A DNA stretch of 64,000 nt. Origin: Todiramphus chloris collaris (taxonomy: Eukaryota > Chordata > Aves > Coraciiformes > Alcedinidae). The stretch's first letter is position 1. Every line of letters begins with the position of its first letter. A program made the translations under genes and the position numbers. Shown in pieces: positions 36,401-48,400 of the stretch. The notes below the pieces were generated by a model, which was given only the letters and a program-made list of their open reading frames with translations, was not told the origin of the DNA and did not search any database. The stretch spans positions 5,202,092-5,266,091 of the forward strand of contig JANVCC010000120.1 of assembly GCA_025345505.1 (NCBI GenBank), read 5' to 3'.

Positions 36401-39400
36401 CGCTTTGCCAGGCAGGGGAAGGCACAGAATGAGGTGTCCTGCCCAGGCGAAGCGGCTGGACAGACATCTTGGTGAGGAGGAGGACATCTGCTCCACCACA
36501 CCTCCCAGAAACGCTTCCCAAAGCATCCCCTGGATTTCTGCTTCCCTCATCTCCCAGCCGGCCACGCTCCCGAAGCCCACCCCTGCTGAACGTGGAGCCC
36601 GGCCCCGAGGTGGGAAAAAACCAGCATCACCCAGCCTCGGAGCTGCCGACAGCTCGAGCAAAGGAAAGATTTACAGGGTTGGCAACCAGAGATGCTGAAC
36701 GTAAAATAAAGGTCCGACCATCAAGGACAGGCTGAGACCACAGCAGTGAATCCTGGACCACAGCAAGAACCCAACAGCTCTTCTCCCTGGCCAAGGTGCA
36801 CGCCTGGTGCCCCAGCCCGTGCTCACATGGACCCCTCCATGTGAAAGCAGCTCGCCAAGCCCCTCCACGTGCACGTCTCCAACGGGTGGCACAGTCCAAA
36901 GGATGAGTAATTGCTACCGAACGGGGATTTTTGGGCACTAACTTCTGATGTCTCCTTAGTGATATTTTTCCTAATCCAGATGGCACTCGGCTGTGGGAAC
37001 TCCACCACCGAGGTCTCTCCAGGCAAAAGCCGTGAGCATGGCACGGCCAAGAGACTCTGAGCCCCTTCCCGCACGCGGCCAGAGCCTCAGCACCTTATTG
37101 CTCGCTTCAGAAAGCTACAGAAAGCAGGGACTGCACACGAGAGGAATTATCTGCACTTCATTTGTTTGAAAGGGTTCTTTCTACTGATCTCTTTTCTGCT
37201 TCAAAGGTGGGAACCACCTCGCCAGGATCTGGCAAGAAGGTTTTTCTGAAGTCTGTGATTTACCTCTGAGCAACCGATAAGCTGAAAAAGTTGAAGACAA
37301 TAGCTTAGGTCATCCAGCAGCAATAGTTTTTGGCCTGCCTTACTTATAAAACCACACAGTTTCCCCCCCCCCCCCCACCCCGAAACCTTTTTGCCTGCCA
37401 AATTCGAGGCAAGCTGCGGAAGGAGGCGAGCGTTTCGAAGCCTGAGCCCTGCAGATCATGGCCGCGTGCGTCGCCGAGCGAGTTCCCATCTCCCACCCAC
37501 CCCTCAAACACAAACCGAAGCCATTTCTGCTCCTGGGAACCCGCCTGCGAGCGCCCGAGCAACAAATACCTCGTTAGGTGGAACGAATCCATCTGGTAGA
37601 GCAGGAGGCCCTTCTGCCAGGAGAGCAGTGCCGGGGGGACCCTCCATGGCCATGGGCACCTCTCCTTCGCTGGGTGCTGGGGAAGGGGCACCCCTTTGGC
37701 TGGGGGCACAGAGGGTGTCCCCCAGCACAGCCCCCGGGAGGGTTTGTGCGGTGGGTGCCGTGGTGCAGGGTGCATCCAGCAGCTCCGGGGTGGTGGGTGC
37801 CTCCAGGAGGGGTGGGATGGTGGACGGGGGACCCTCTGTGCCCAGCAGCACGGAGGCACCATCCCAGGCTGCCACCTCCACTGTGGGTGCTCTCACAACA
37901 GGATCATCTTCCAAAGCTGGCACTTCGGTGGGTAGATGCTCCAGGACGGGCGGCACGACCATGTTGGCAAAGTCATCTGTATCCCCCAAGGCCAGTACTG
38001 GCCCTGGCACTGCCAGCAGTGCAGGGTCACCACCGAGATCCCTGGCACCGGAGATGAGTGGGTCGGCCGCTGGTGGTGGCACAGTGGCAACAGGCACATC
38101 CGCAAACGGTGGTGGGGCATCCAGCAGCTCTTCCATCACCAAAGACGTGGCACTAGAGGTGGCATCTGCAGGTGCATACTCAATACATGATTCCTCAGCA
38201 TCCACGATAGGATCCCCAGTGGTTGGTGGTTTCTCCTGAGCCTGGGGTTCTGGGATGGCCACATCACCTGGTGCTGGTGGCTCAGCTGGAGCAGCAAGCC
38301 CCCAGAAATCCCACGGAATGGCATCAGGAGCAGGCTGCTCCATAATGGGCGACATGCTGGGAAGCTCTTCCGGGGCAGCCGGGCTGGCAGCACACAGGGC
38401 CCCCTCACCCAGCACCATGGGATGGCACCGTGTCGCCAGCTGGTCCTCCCGGGCACAGGCAAACAGCAAGTCCAGGTCTCCTGGCTGCAGGATGGCTGGT
38501 GATGCCTCCCCACGTGTGACAGTTACCTCTATGGGGGACCCCTCGACGTAGGTGGCCCCTTCCAAAGCTGGGCTCTGGCCCAGGGGAACTGTTTCCCACG
38601 GGAGGTCTTCAACAGGCGCTGGAGACATTGTCAGAGCCTCGGGGCCCAGCTCTGATGCAGAGCTGGCGTGGAAAGGTGGCAGAGAACCAGGGTGAGCATC
38701 CTGCCTTTCTGCCAGATGAGTCTGGCCCTCAGCTCCACCACTTTCTGACCCCAAATCTGTGGCTTCATCCTCAGAAGCCAGTTCTGGAACGTCCCAGCTG
38801 CTAGCCTCCGTCCTTCCAGGCTGAAGGTGATGGATCCCGAATGGATCCATTCCCTCAGTGCCAGCCTCGTTGTGCTGCAGGGGGGACCCCAGCTCCTCCA
38901 CCACCGCATCAGGAGCTGGGGGCTGGCAGGGAGACAGCCCAGCCAAGGACATTTGGCCAGGAGAGGTCTCCTTGGGAAGCGGTGACACTTCACCATCAGG
39001 GACCAGTAAGTCTTGGTCATCTTCATCCCACCCCACCGGAGCACTGGGGTAACCAGCTCCCTCCAAGCCAGAAACTGGATGTACACCTGTCCCAGGGGAT
39101 GCCATCCCACCAGCCACCAGCACCACACAACTGCCCATAAGCTCTGGGTCCCCCAGTGGGTCAGGTTCACCCTCCTCCACTGGTGCTGGAGAGCACTGCC
39201 GGAGGGAACCCAGCCCCACCGCGGCCCCGGGGCTGGGTGAGGCCCCTCCATCTGAGTCCGTCGGGGTGACGGCCGAGGTGTCCCTTTCTGAGAAGGGCTC
39301 TGTCGCTGGCTCCAGCGTGCTCAGCACCTGCGAGCTGCAGGTGACGTCAAAGTCCTCCAGATCCGACACGACGGCGGAGTCGGAAGCGCTGACGTCCAGA

Positions 39401-42400
39401 GGGGCTGTAGGCTGACAGGCTTCCACCCCCGCCCCCACCAGCTTGGCCGAATCCGGGTCCAGCCCCTCCGAGTCCATCGGGGAGACCTGAACCTCCACGT
39501 GGCCAGGGACAACCCCATCGCCCTGGTCCTCGTTCAAGCACTGCTCTTCCAGCTCCAGGAACATCTGCACCGAGTCTGTGTCGGACAAGTCGGGGACCGC
39601 GGGGCTGGCCGAGCGCTCTGAACCCGGAGCAAAGTCCTCGGCCTCGCACTGCACTGCCACGTCCTCGGTACAGCACGAGCTGCTGGGCAGGGGGCTGCCG
39701 GTACCCCCCTGGGACACACAGGGTCGGGAGGTCCCTGGGCTGGGGGCAGAGCTGTCCGCCGGAGCAGCAAATTGTTCACTTTCTTCAGAAATATCTGCCA
39801 AGCAACAGCTCTTCTGCTCCTCTGCCACCAGAACAGCCTTTCCTCTCTCTGACGGTGTCGCCTCCTCCCACTCCTCCATCATCACCCAACGCTCATCCTC
39901 CTCAAATCTCAGCTCAGACTCTGTTTTCTCCCTGAGATTGGAGGTGATGAGAATATCTAGTCCCGCATCCAGCAGCTCTTCGCTAAGGCACGGAGAGAGG
40001 TTGACGTTCTCCACCGTAGAGTCCGACTCGGAGGCCTCCAGGGTCTCCTGCCGCCCATCGTTGAGGTTTCCCTTGATGAAATTCTTCCTGGCTCGTGGCC
40101 AAGTGGCACTGGGGAGCCGGCGAGCTCTGGCCAGATCCCCAGCACGACCGCGGCCATCCCCAGCATTCAGCAGGGTCTGGCGCTCATCCCGAGAACCGCC
40201 ATAGCCATCCGAGGCCGTCAGAGCCTCTGTCCCGCCGGATGACTTGGAGACGTGTTCCAAGGTGAGAGATTCGGACATGGGCTCGCTGTGGTCGGGCTGG
40301 CCGGGGTGCTCGGTGAGCATGGCGCTCGACTCCCGCTTATCCTGCAGGGAATGGTTGGAGGCACCTGCTTCCGAAACCTCGCTCAGCGAAGCCCCCATCC
40401 TTTCGGCGAACTCGGTGAAGTTCGGCGGCATGAAGGATTTCCAGGACCGCCGGTTGACGTTCTCCTTCCTCTCAGGGTTCGGTCGTCTCCTCGGTGGAGC
40501 CGGCGCCGGTTTGGAGACATCGCTGCTGAGCTTCAGGGCGTCGAAGATGACTCGCTCATCCAACTTTTTTGTTTCTGGCGCCCTGGACTCGAAGACATTG
40601 GCAGCTCCTAGAGTCCCGTTACTGGATATGGTGCTGCCGTCCCCTTTGCCGAGAGTGCTCTTGGAGAGCTGGTTGAGCTTTGATCCCTGATCGATCTGCT
40701 CGTTAATTCTCATCGTGTCGTATATCGATCTCTGGGGCACGTAGCAATCCTCTATATAACCATCCTCCTCCTCGCCCTTCCCCAGGCAAGTGCGGTTCTG
40801 CCGTAAACAGTCTGGCCGGCTCAGTGGTTTGCCCATGCTCTCGTCCTTACGGATGACGAAACCACCCCGGCAACCTTTCGCCCACCACGGCGGGAAGCAT
40901 CACACGGCCAGCAGGTCCCAAACCCACCGTGGCAGACTCTAATCCCAAAGGAGCAACGCTACGGGGATGGGAGGGTGAGTCGGCAGCACTGCGTCATCTC
41001 AGCAGCCCGACCAGCGGTCCCGAGCAGCGAAACGACCCATCTCATCCCCCCGGCCCCCGTAAAAAACCCCCATCCATCAGCAAAAAACATTCAAATCCGA
41101 CAGCTTCAACTAAAATAATCCCAGTTCCGCCGCTCGCGACTGAAACCACGGGAAGAGTTTGAAGCTCTGAAACGATCCCGTCCGTCCTTCTTTAACAACA
41201 AAGGCACCGCTTGTCCCGGCCGCTCACGTATCGCGGCTCGAGCGCCCAGCGGCTCCTCGCATTTTCTGCCCAGTTCCAAGTCCCGTGGAAGTCCAGCTGG
41301 TCCGAATTAGCCTCTCCCCCCGACTCTCGTGTTTTCATTTGAACGGAGCTTGTCAGCGGATATTCGTACAAGTTTAAACACAGGAAGTTCTTCATTCAGG
41401 GCAAACTCGGAGGTTTCCTGTCTCAAAAACATGATGGCATTGTCGTTCCCCGTCACCGCATGGCCACGCTCGGAGCCGCCGAACGCCCCCCAAATCCAGC
41501 CGGTTGCCGCGCGGCGGCCGGGGCGCTCCGTGGAGTCCTGCTGCGGAGGAAAGCTGCTGGGTCTCGGCTGTTTTTGTGCCCCTGCACCCCCAGAAAAAAA
41601 AAAAAAAAGGCTATAAAACGCATCCAAAAATGGCAAAGGGGACGGAGCGGCACGAAATCCCCCAAGTTGCCGGGAGCCGGCGGGGGGGACGGGGAGCAAC
41701 CGCGGCTGGAGGCGGCGGCGGAGGCTGCTGCTGCTGCTGCTTCTTCTTCTTCCTTCTCCTCCTCTTCCTCCCGGCCCCTCTCGCACTAACTTTCCCGGCG
41801 GCCGGTAACGGGCAGCGGCGGCTCCGCGCCGCCGGGCAGCCCGGCCATGGCTGGGGGCGGGGGGAGAGGGGAAGCGGCGGAGGGGGGGGGAAGGCGGGTG
41901 AGACGCACACACAGCGGGGCCACCCTCCCCTTCCTTCCCCTTCCCCTTCCCCGCCGCTCTCGCCCCTTTTGTGCGCGGCTCAGCGGCCGGGCCGGGGCCG
42001 GGGGGCTCCGCGTCTCCCCCGCGGGCAGCCCCCGGCCGGCGCTGCGGGATCCATGGCGCGCCCGGGCTGCTGCCGCCTTCCTCCTCCTCCTCCTCCTCCT
42101 CCTCCTCTTCTTCCTCCTCCTCCTCCTCCTTCTCCTCCTCCTCCCTTTCCTCCGACGCTTTCTCTCCTTCCCGCCGGCGGAACAAAAGGCCGAGCCGCGC
42201 AGGCCGCCGCACGCCCCGGCCCCGCCGCCGTTCGCCAGCACCGGGCTCCCGCGGAGCTGCCAGCCCCGGCGGAGGGCGGGGGGAGGCGGGGGCGGCACCG
42301 CGGGGCGGAGCCGGGAAGGGAGCAAGGCGGGAGCAACGGGGCCGCCCCCTTCCCGGGCACCGCGGCCCCCTCCACACCCCCCTCGATGGCTGCTGTGTGT

Positions 42401-45400
42401 TCCTTCCCCCCCCCCAACCAACCAACCCTGCACTCGCTTCTCCGCCGGCCCCGGGATGCGGGGGTACCGGAGTCTGACCGAGGAGGAAAGGGATGGGTTA
42501 CGGGGGGGGGGTGTCTCCGCGACCGGCGGCAGCCCGGGGCTGGCCCCTTCTCCGCCCCACCGGGGGCTGGCCCCTCCTCCGGGGTGTGTGCTGGGGGGGA
42601 GGCGGCAGCCCCCGACAAAGAGCAGCAACGCCCTGGCTCGGCGGCGGCTCCGGCTCCCCCCGCGCACCGGCCCCGCCGAGCCGCGCTGCCCCCGGCCCTT
42701 TGTCCGCGGCCGGTTAAGGATTCCCCGGTTACGGCGATTCCCCGCTCGGAGAGATCGGGGGAGGATGAGGGAACTTGGACCCGCCTTCCCCTCACCCCCA
42801 CCCCTGGACAAAGAACCGAAATGACTAAATCAGCGAAAAGCCTTTCCCCAAAAGTACCATTTTCGCCTCCCCCCCGAAAGGCAGCGTTACTCAACGGCCC
42901 TGCCAAAAACCCACCCGCGCCTTGCCAGCGCACGGCTCGCCGGCTTCTTCTCCCTAAAAACCTCATTTTTACAGCCCCGGTTCTGGTCAGCGTCGTGTTC
43001 CCACCGTTCTGACCCTTGTCACCCGCTTCTCGCCCCCCTGCCCCTCGGGTTCCGGAGCCGGGGAAGGTTTCAAGGGGCTGGGAGCGGGTGGCAGCCCGGG
43101 CGCGTGAATCACCGCTGGCGAAGTGATGCTGAGGGAAGTCACCGACTTGGGAAGAGAAAACAGGAGGGCTTGGAACAGCCTCCACGCATCTCCAGGCAAC
43201 AACCCGCCCCACCAGCCACCCGGCCTGTTACTTCGGGGATGAATTAAGAGCATCGAGATAAAAATACGAGAGGCAGGTGCTTGATACATCAAAGCGTGCG
43301 CTGCGCGCCCTGACAGTGCCAACGCCAGGAGACCGTGACCTCGGTCTGAGCTTCACCATGCCACAACTTCACCCAACGCCTTCCCCTCTGGCTCCTGAGA
43401 GGTTGAAGGCAAGGCAGAGATGAAAAGACTGATTTATTTCTTTTTTTTTTGGCCGTGCTGCATGCCCGCTGCCTCCAAAAACAACGCGGCTTGGCCAAGG
43501 TGGTGGCACAGCTGTGGTGGGAGCCTGGCTTCCTTGTCCCCAAGCCCTCAGACCCTTCATTCCCCGGCAGCAACTGCAGGCGCAGCAGCTCCAGCACCGC
43601 GTTCCCCAAAGGGCTTTTTGCTTTTCTGGTTTCTGGAAGGGGAGGGCTCAGGGTTACGGGGGAGAAACACCCATCAAACGGACTGAAGTGCTCAGCAGGG
43701 CTGGTTGCCACCGGGAAAGCTCCAGAAACTCCTTTTTTTTCTTATTTCCATGATTAAATATGACCAAGGGAAAGCGCGGAAGGTGGGGAGGGTGCGGGGA
43801 GCTGGGAGGGACGTACGGGCAGCCCCCCCCAGCAGCCCCACACTGCATGAGGAGCCTCAGCAACCCCCCCAGGAGCCCCTCTGCCCATCTCCGGCTGCCA
43901 CGGACGGACAGACGGACAGTCAGGGCTGACCCTGCAGCCTCCTTCAGCCCTGGCTGCCAACGCTGCAAGAACGTCCCGGAGCCCAGATTTTTATCCTTGG
44001 TGGGGGACACGCCAGCCCTCGGTCCGCGTTATTAATCCAGGGCAGCTGAAACAACAGGAGCGGGACGGTCGTGCGGTGCCAGCGCTCCGGCAAAAGCCGC
44101 CCCCGGCTCCCCGGCTCCCACCTTGGCCGGGAGCTGGCAAAGCAGGACCGTTACCGCTCCGGGGCCCCTCCGTGAGGAATCCCAGGCATCCGGGCTGGGG
44201 CGCGGGAGGCTTTTTGTTCCACTGCGAAGAAGGAACGATCTCGACGTGGAGCTGCCGTTTCACAGCCAGAAATTCTTTTCCCATTTCCTCACCGGGTCAC
44301 GTGCCAGCAACAAGCCAAGTCTTCCTCCACCACGTCCCCCCGTCTCTAAAACCTTTAGGGAAATACTCGGCAAGTACTAAAGCCAATTAAAAACTTGCTG
44401 TGATTGGCCTGAGGACCCCGGCCAGAGTTCTTGCAGGTTCTCCAAGTCGTGGCTTTAGGCCACCAAGTGCCACCCCAGCACTCGGGACAGAAGCCAAAGG
44501 GTGCTGGGAATTGCAACCTCAGAGCTTTGCTTGAGCTTTGTGTTGGCGCAAGGGAAGGACGGGGCAGGACGTGAAGGTCCTCTCTCAATTTCTGCCCTTT
44601 CAGGTGTCTCTGAGCAGCTCTGGCGTGCGGAGACCTGCCACCAGCAAGCACTAGGACTGAAAGAAAGGGCTGACAGAGTTTCAGAGCCACAGCCCCTGCT
44701 CACCTCACAGCTTGCTGGACCCGTGGCGGTGGCAGAACAGACCCCCAGGACCCCTCCTCTAGCTTTTGTTCCACCACTGAGCCTTCTCTCACTGGCCCCG
44801 TTACCAGCATGACTTGGCCAAACCCAAGTTGGGTTCACGCCTGCAGACAATGTGCTTGGACACTGGGATGCCTGTGCTGCAGCAGCCACCTCGCCGGGGG
44901 TAGAGGACCAAAGGGCTCTTCCGAGGGCTGCCACCCAGCCTAGACCCACTCATGACTGAAAGCCACCTCAGGCCATCCAACAGCCACATCCTGCAGATAA
45001 AGACCCTCAGCTAAAACCCACCCGGAGGTCTTTCCCAGACTTGCTCCAAACAGAAGCATCCCCATTTGCCTCCCGGACCCGTTGGTTTCAAGCTTTCCTC
45101 ATATGGGCACTGGCTGCGGAGCGCGGGACGCGCATCTTCCCCGTCACGGGGTGATGTCACCCTGTTTACCATCGCGCGACATCCTGCCCGCCGCTGCCAC
45201 CACTGTTTACATGGGAAAGCACCATTTGGAAACCAATATATTTTTAGCTTTCTTTTAATGCATCTCAGCAGCTGGAAATGAGGGACCTGTGTTCTGTGAC
45301 GAGCAAGAGAGCCCAGAGACAGCTTGAGATCTCCGATGGACACGTCGCTAATGAGTCCAGGGTACAACCAAGGGCCTTCTTCATCCTCAAAGCTGCTTTA

Positions 45401-48400
45401 AGTGCCCTCCTGCCCTGGGTAGTGCAGCACTTGCTTGCCCAGCCTGGCTGAGGGTGGATGCAGAACTCCTGCTTTTGCACCAAGAGCTTGGTCCCCACAG
45501 GTCTCACTGACCATGTCCGACTCCGTGTGGGTCACCGTGTCCCCCAGATCTGACTCCAGTGGTGGCAGGAGGGGCCCAGCCACGCGGTGCCATGTCCAAG
45601 CGAGGCAGGGGGATAAATCCCAAGTGCCTCCAGCCCGATGGTGAAACTCGGGCGGGTTTCAGCCTCCCTCAGACACAGAAATAAAAGCACAAAGCCAAAC
45701 CACGCACACCCAAAATCTGCCTTAGAAACACTCTTTCAGTTCCGCTGGGATTTTTACCAGAAGATTCATGGCTTTTAAAGCCTCTGCTGCATTTCTGGGA
45801 AGGTCAGAGGGATTTCTTTCTCTCCCTTTCAGTGCTGCTGCTCTCCTCCTAAACTCACTCCTTTTGCCAGTTCACTGTTTCGGTTCTGCGTGGGCAAGCC
45901 CTGAGCTCCCAGCCTGCTCCAGGCAAGAGCACCCAACCTCATCCCATCCACCGTGCCGCTCTGGGTGCTCCCTTATCCCCTTGGCTGACTTCAAACCCAT
46001 CTCACATCAGGCATCCACCACCACACGGTCCCTCTCTTCAGAGGCTGCTCGGTCCCCGCACGCCGCTCAAGCAGCGATTTGCAACCTGTGGCCCGTTAAT
46101 TCAGGCCCCTCCTCCAAGGAAACCTCAGTTGGTTCCAGAGGGGTCTGCGCCTTCACTGGAAAAATTTTAGGAAGAGGTTAAAAAAAAAATCCCAAACTCC
46201 CGGAGAAACGTTCTGCAGCTTGGCTGTACAGATGCAGCGAGGGCTGCGTTTTTAAACTCATTTTATTTTTCCGAGGGTGCGGGAGCCGCACCGTAGCGCT
46301 CTCCCTGCAAGGCAGCTAATATAGATGTTGGTATAAATAATTCTGCCGAACGAAGCCCGGAGCTCACGTGTTACAGCAACGCTCGGGTGCAGCCCCGCAC
46401 CCTGGCGCTCAGCGCTCCATCGCCGCAGAGCCCGGGGCTCCTCCAGGACCCCATTGGTGTGCACAGGGCGCCCCGAAACAGCCTGGCAGCACCCTGAGCC
46501 AGCACGGCAAGAGAAGGGTAGAGCCACATGCCAAGGTCCTCGTGGCCATAGCTGGGCACGGGAGGCACAACCTGCTGAAATGCCCAGTTTTGGCCTCGGC
46601 TGCCCAGTTTTCCTGCAAATGCTCCTCGGTGGCTGGCAAGCTTTGCTTTGGTGTTGCATGAGGGTGGATGAAGCACCCTGGGCTCTCCGACCATCCTGCC
46701 CCTGACCCAGGGCCCATGGACAGGGTGCTGCCACCTCACTGCCCACCCCAGGGAGATGGGAAACTGCAGAAGCTGCTTCTCACCCAGTGTTGGAGAAATC
46801 GGGGGCAGCAAGATGAGCCAAGCGATGGGGTGATTAATAAACTGCTCTGGAGGCTCTTTAGGAAGTGAGGTAAGTGTGTTATCATCCAGAGAATCCTCTG
46901 GATGGGAGACATTTTAAACCACTCCTTCGGCAGAAGAATTGGCAATTGTTCTCGCATCGCTGCGGTGACTAATCCAAGCCCGAGCCCTTCCCTGGAGAAG
47001 CCCCTGTCTGCTCCAGCCCCAGCAGTGGCCACAGTCCCTCCCTTTCCCGGAGGAGAACGGTGACTCGCTTGGATGCTGTGGGCGATGGGAAAGTCCTGCT
47101 CCAGCACCCGCTTCCCCCCCTGGATCCCCCGCTCCACGGCCGTGTCCCGCCAGGACCGGGCTCCTCTCCCTCCTCTGCTCAGCCCTTGCAGACAAAAAGC
47201 TTCTCATCTCCTCCTCCCTCGGATCCTCAGCTCTCCCCGGTCTTATGCAAAGCTGGTATTTTTAGTACCTCCTGGAAACACTGCGAAGTGTCATCACCAC
47301 CAGCTAACGAGCGCTCCTGCGAGAGGACATTCCTACGGCCGCCTTCCTCCACTGAGCCCTGGCAGGGCCACCAAAGCATCTGCAAGTGGGTGGCTTTAGA
47401 GTGGTGACCCCAGCCAGCTCCTGAAAGGGACCATTTGATTCCAGTCTCATTGTTTTACAGTCAAGAAAAGGGGAAAAAAAGAAGGAAAAAAAAAAAAAAA
47501 AACCACGACCAAAAAAACCTGGCCATGATTTAGTCGGTCTCAGCAGCTCTCAGCTTAATTCTCTCTTGTTCTCAGCTTGCTCAGGATCAGGGAAGCGCCG
47601 GTGCCTCTCTGCCTGCCCACTGACAAGTCAAGGTCAAAACCCATCCGCATCTCGCCTACGAGCAACCGCACCGGCCACGCTCCCGGCGGGGACACGTCTG
47701 CTCTTCCCTTTGTGACAAAACTTATTCCCAAGGAAGGAGGAGGCTGCAGGGGCCGTTCCTTTCCAAGACCCCCAGATGACTGGGGTGAGAAACGCGCCGA
47801 ACGCCACCAAAATCTTCACAGCTCCACTTGGGCCACCTGCCCCAGCTGGGTTTGGTGACAGCCCCAGCACAGCCCCTGCTTATCACCCCCATGATCATCC
47901 TCGGCTCGGAGGGGAGATGGTGCCTTTAAGGCAGCTTAACAGCTGTCAGAGAGGAGGCATTTTTGCGTGTGTTGCTGATGCTGAAAATACTAGCCAGAGA
48001 TACTTTAAGTAGGTCTGGAAAGCGTTCAACGAGAAGACACCGTGGTGCAGCCTGTCCCCGCTCCCAACCCAGTCCCACCCAGCTGCTCCCAAACTGGACG
48101 ACTGTCGGGAGCCGCGCGCATTCCGCCGGGGGCACAGAAGGGTTAAAAATACCCTCGGCCAGGCTGGGGCACGGCAAGTGGCAGTGTGTCCCAACCCAGA
48201 AACCCACCTCCTCTCTCCCACCCGCCCCTGGAGCCCCTGCCACTGAGGCATCCCCAGCTACAGGGTCTTCGGCCAAAGGACCAGGTGAGGAGGTACCAAA
48301 AAAGGCTTCCTGGAGACCCAAGCCTCGGGCATCAATTAGGATGGACAAGACCCTTAAGGAGACCACCATGCACGTGTCTTACAAAGGACGGTCACAAAAG

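Larger units (their letters stand above)
34526..37569 (-). other. Intron between the alternative first exon and w9, 3.0 kb
   Basis: It contains a (CCT)n tract at 35532-35587 and a run of 14 C (G in the sense strand) at 37363-37376. No exon or transposon is recognised. Confidence 0.7.
40900..43060 (-). promoter_or_regulatory. MACF1: CpG-island promoter for the alternative MACF1 transcript
   Basis: About 2 kb of very GC-rich, CpG-dense sequence sits immediately upstream, in the minus sense, of the ATG at 40836. It contrasts with the flanking introns. No TATA box is evident, as usual for CpG-island promoters. (CCT)n and (CTG)n-like tracts lie inside it. I infer that it holds the transcription start and 5' UTR of the alternative transcript; the exact start cannot be read from sequence. 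Confidence 0.75.

Noticed and set aside
37391..39251. Plus- and other-frame ORFs across the alternative exon
   Set aside because: Shadows of the long minus-strand frame; GC-rich third positions make them long.
37504..40836. KIAA0754 as an independent single-exon gene ending at the 37504 stop
   Set aside because: Possible, but the clean phase-0 donor at 37569 matching w9, and the loss of character after it, favour an alternative first exon. Kept as a secondary possibility.
41504..43212. Long open frames of 300-500 residues on both strands
   Set aside because: They lie in the CpG island, are Pro/Arg/Ala/Gly or Ser/Leu runs, and owe their length to the lack of AT-rich stop codons. No family is recognised. 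They are more likely promoter and 5' UTR.
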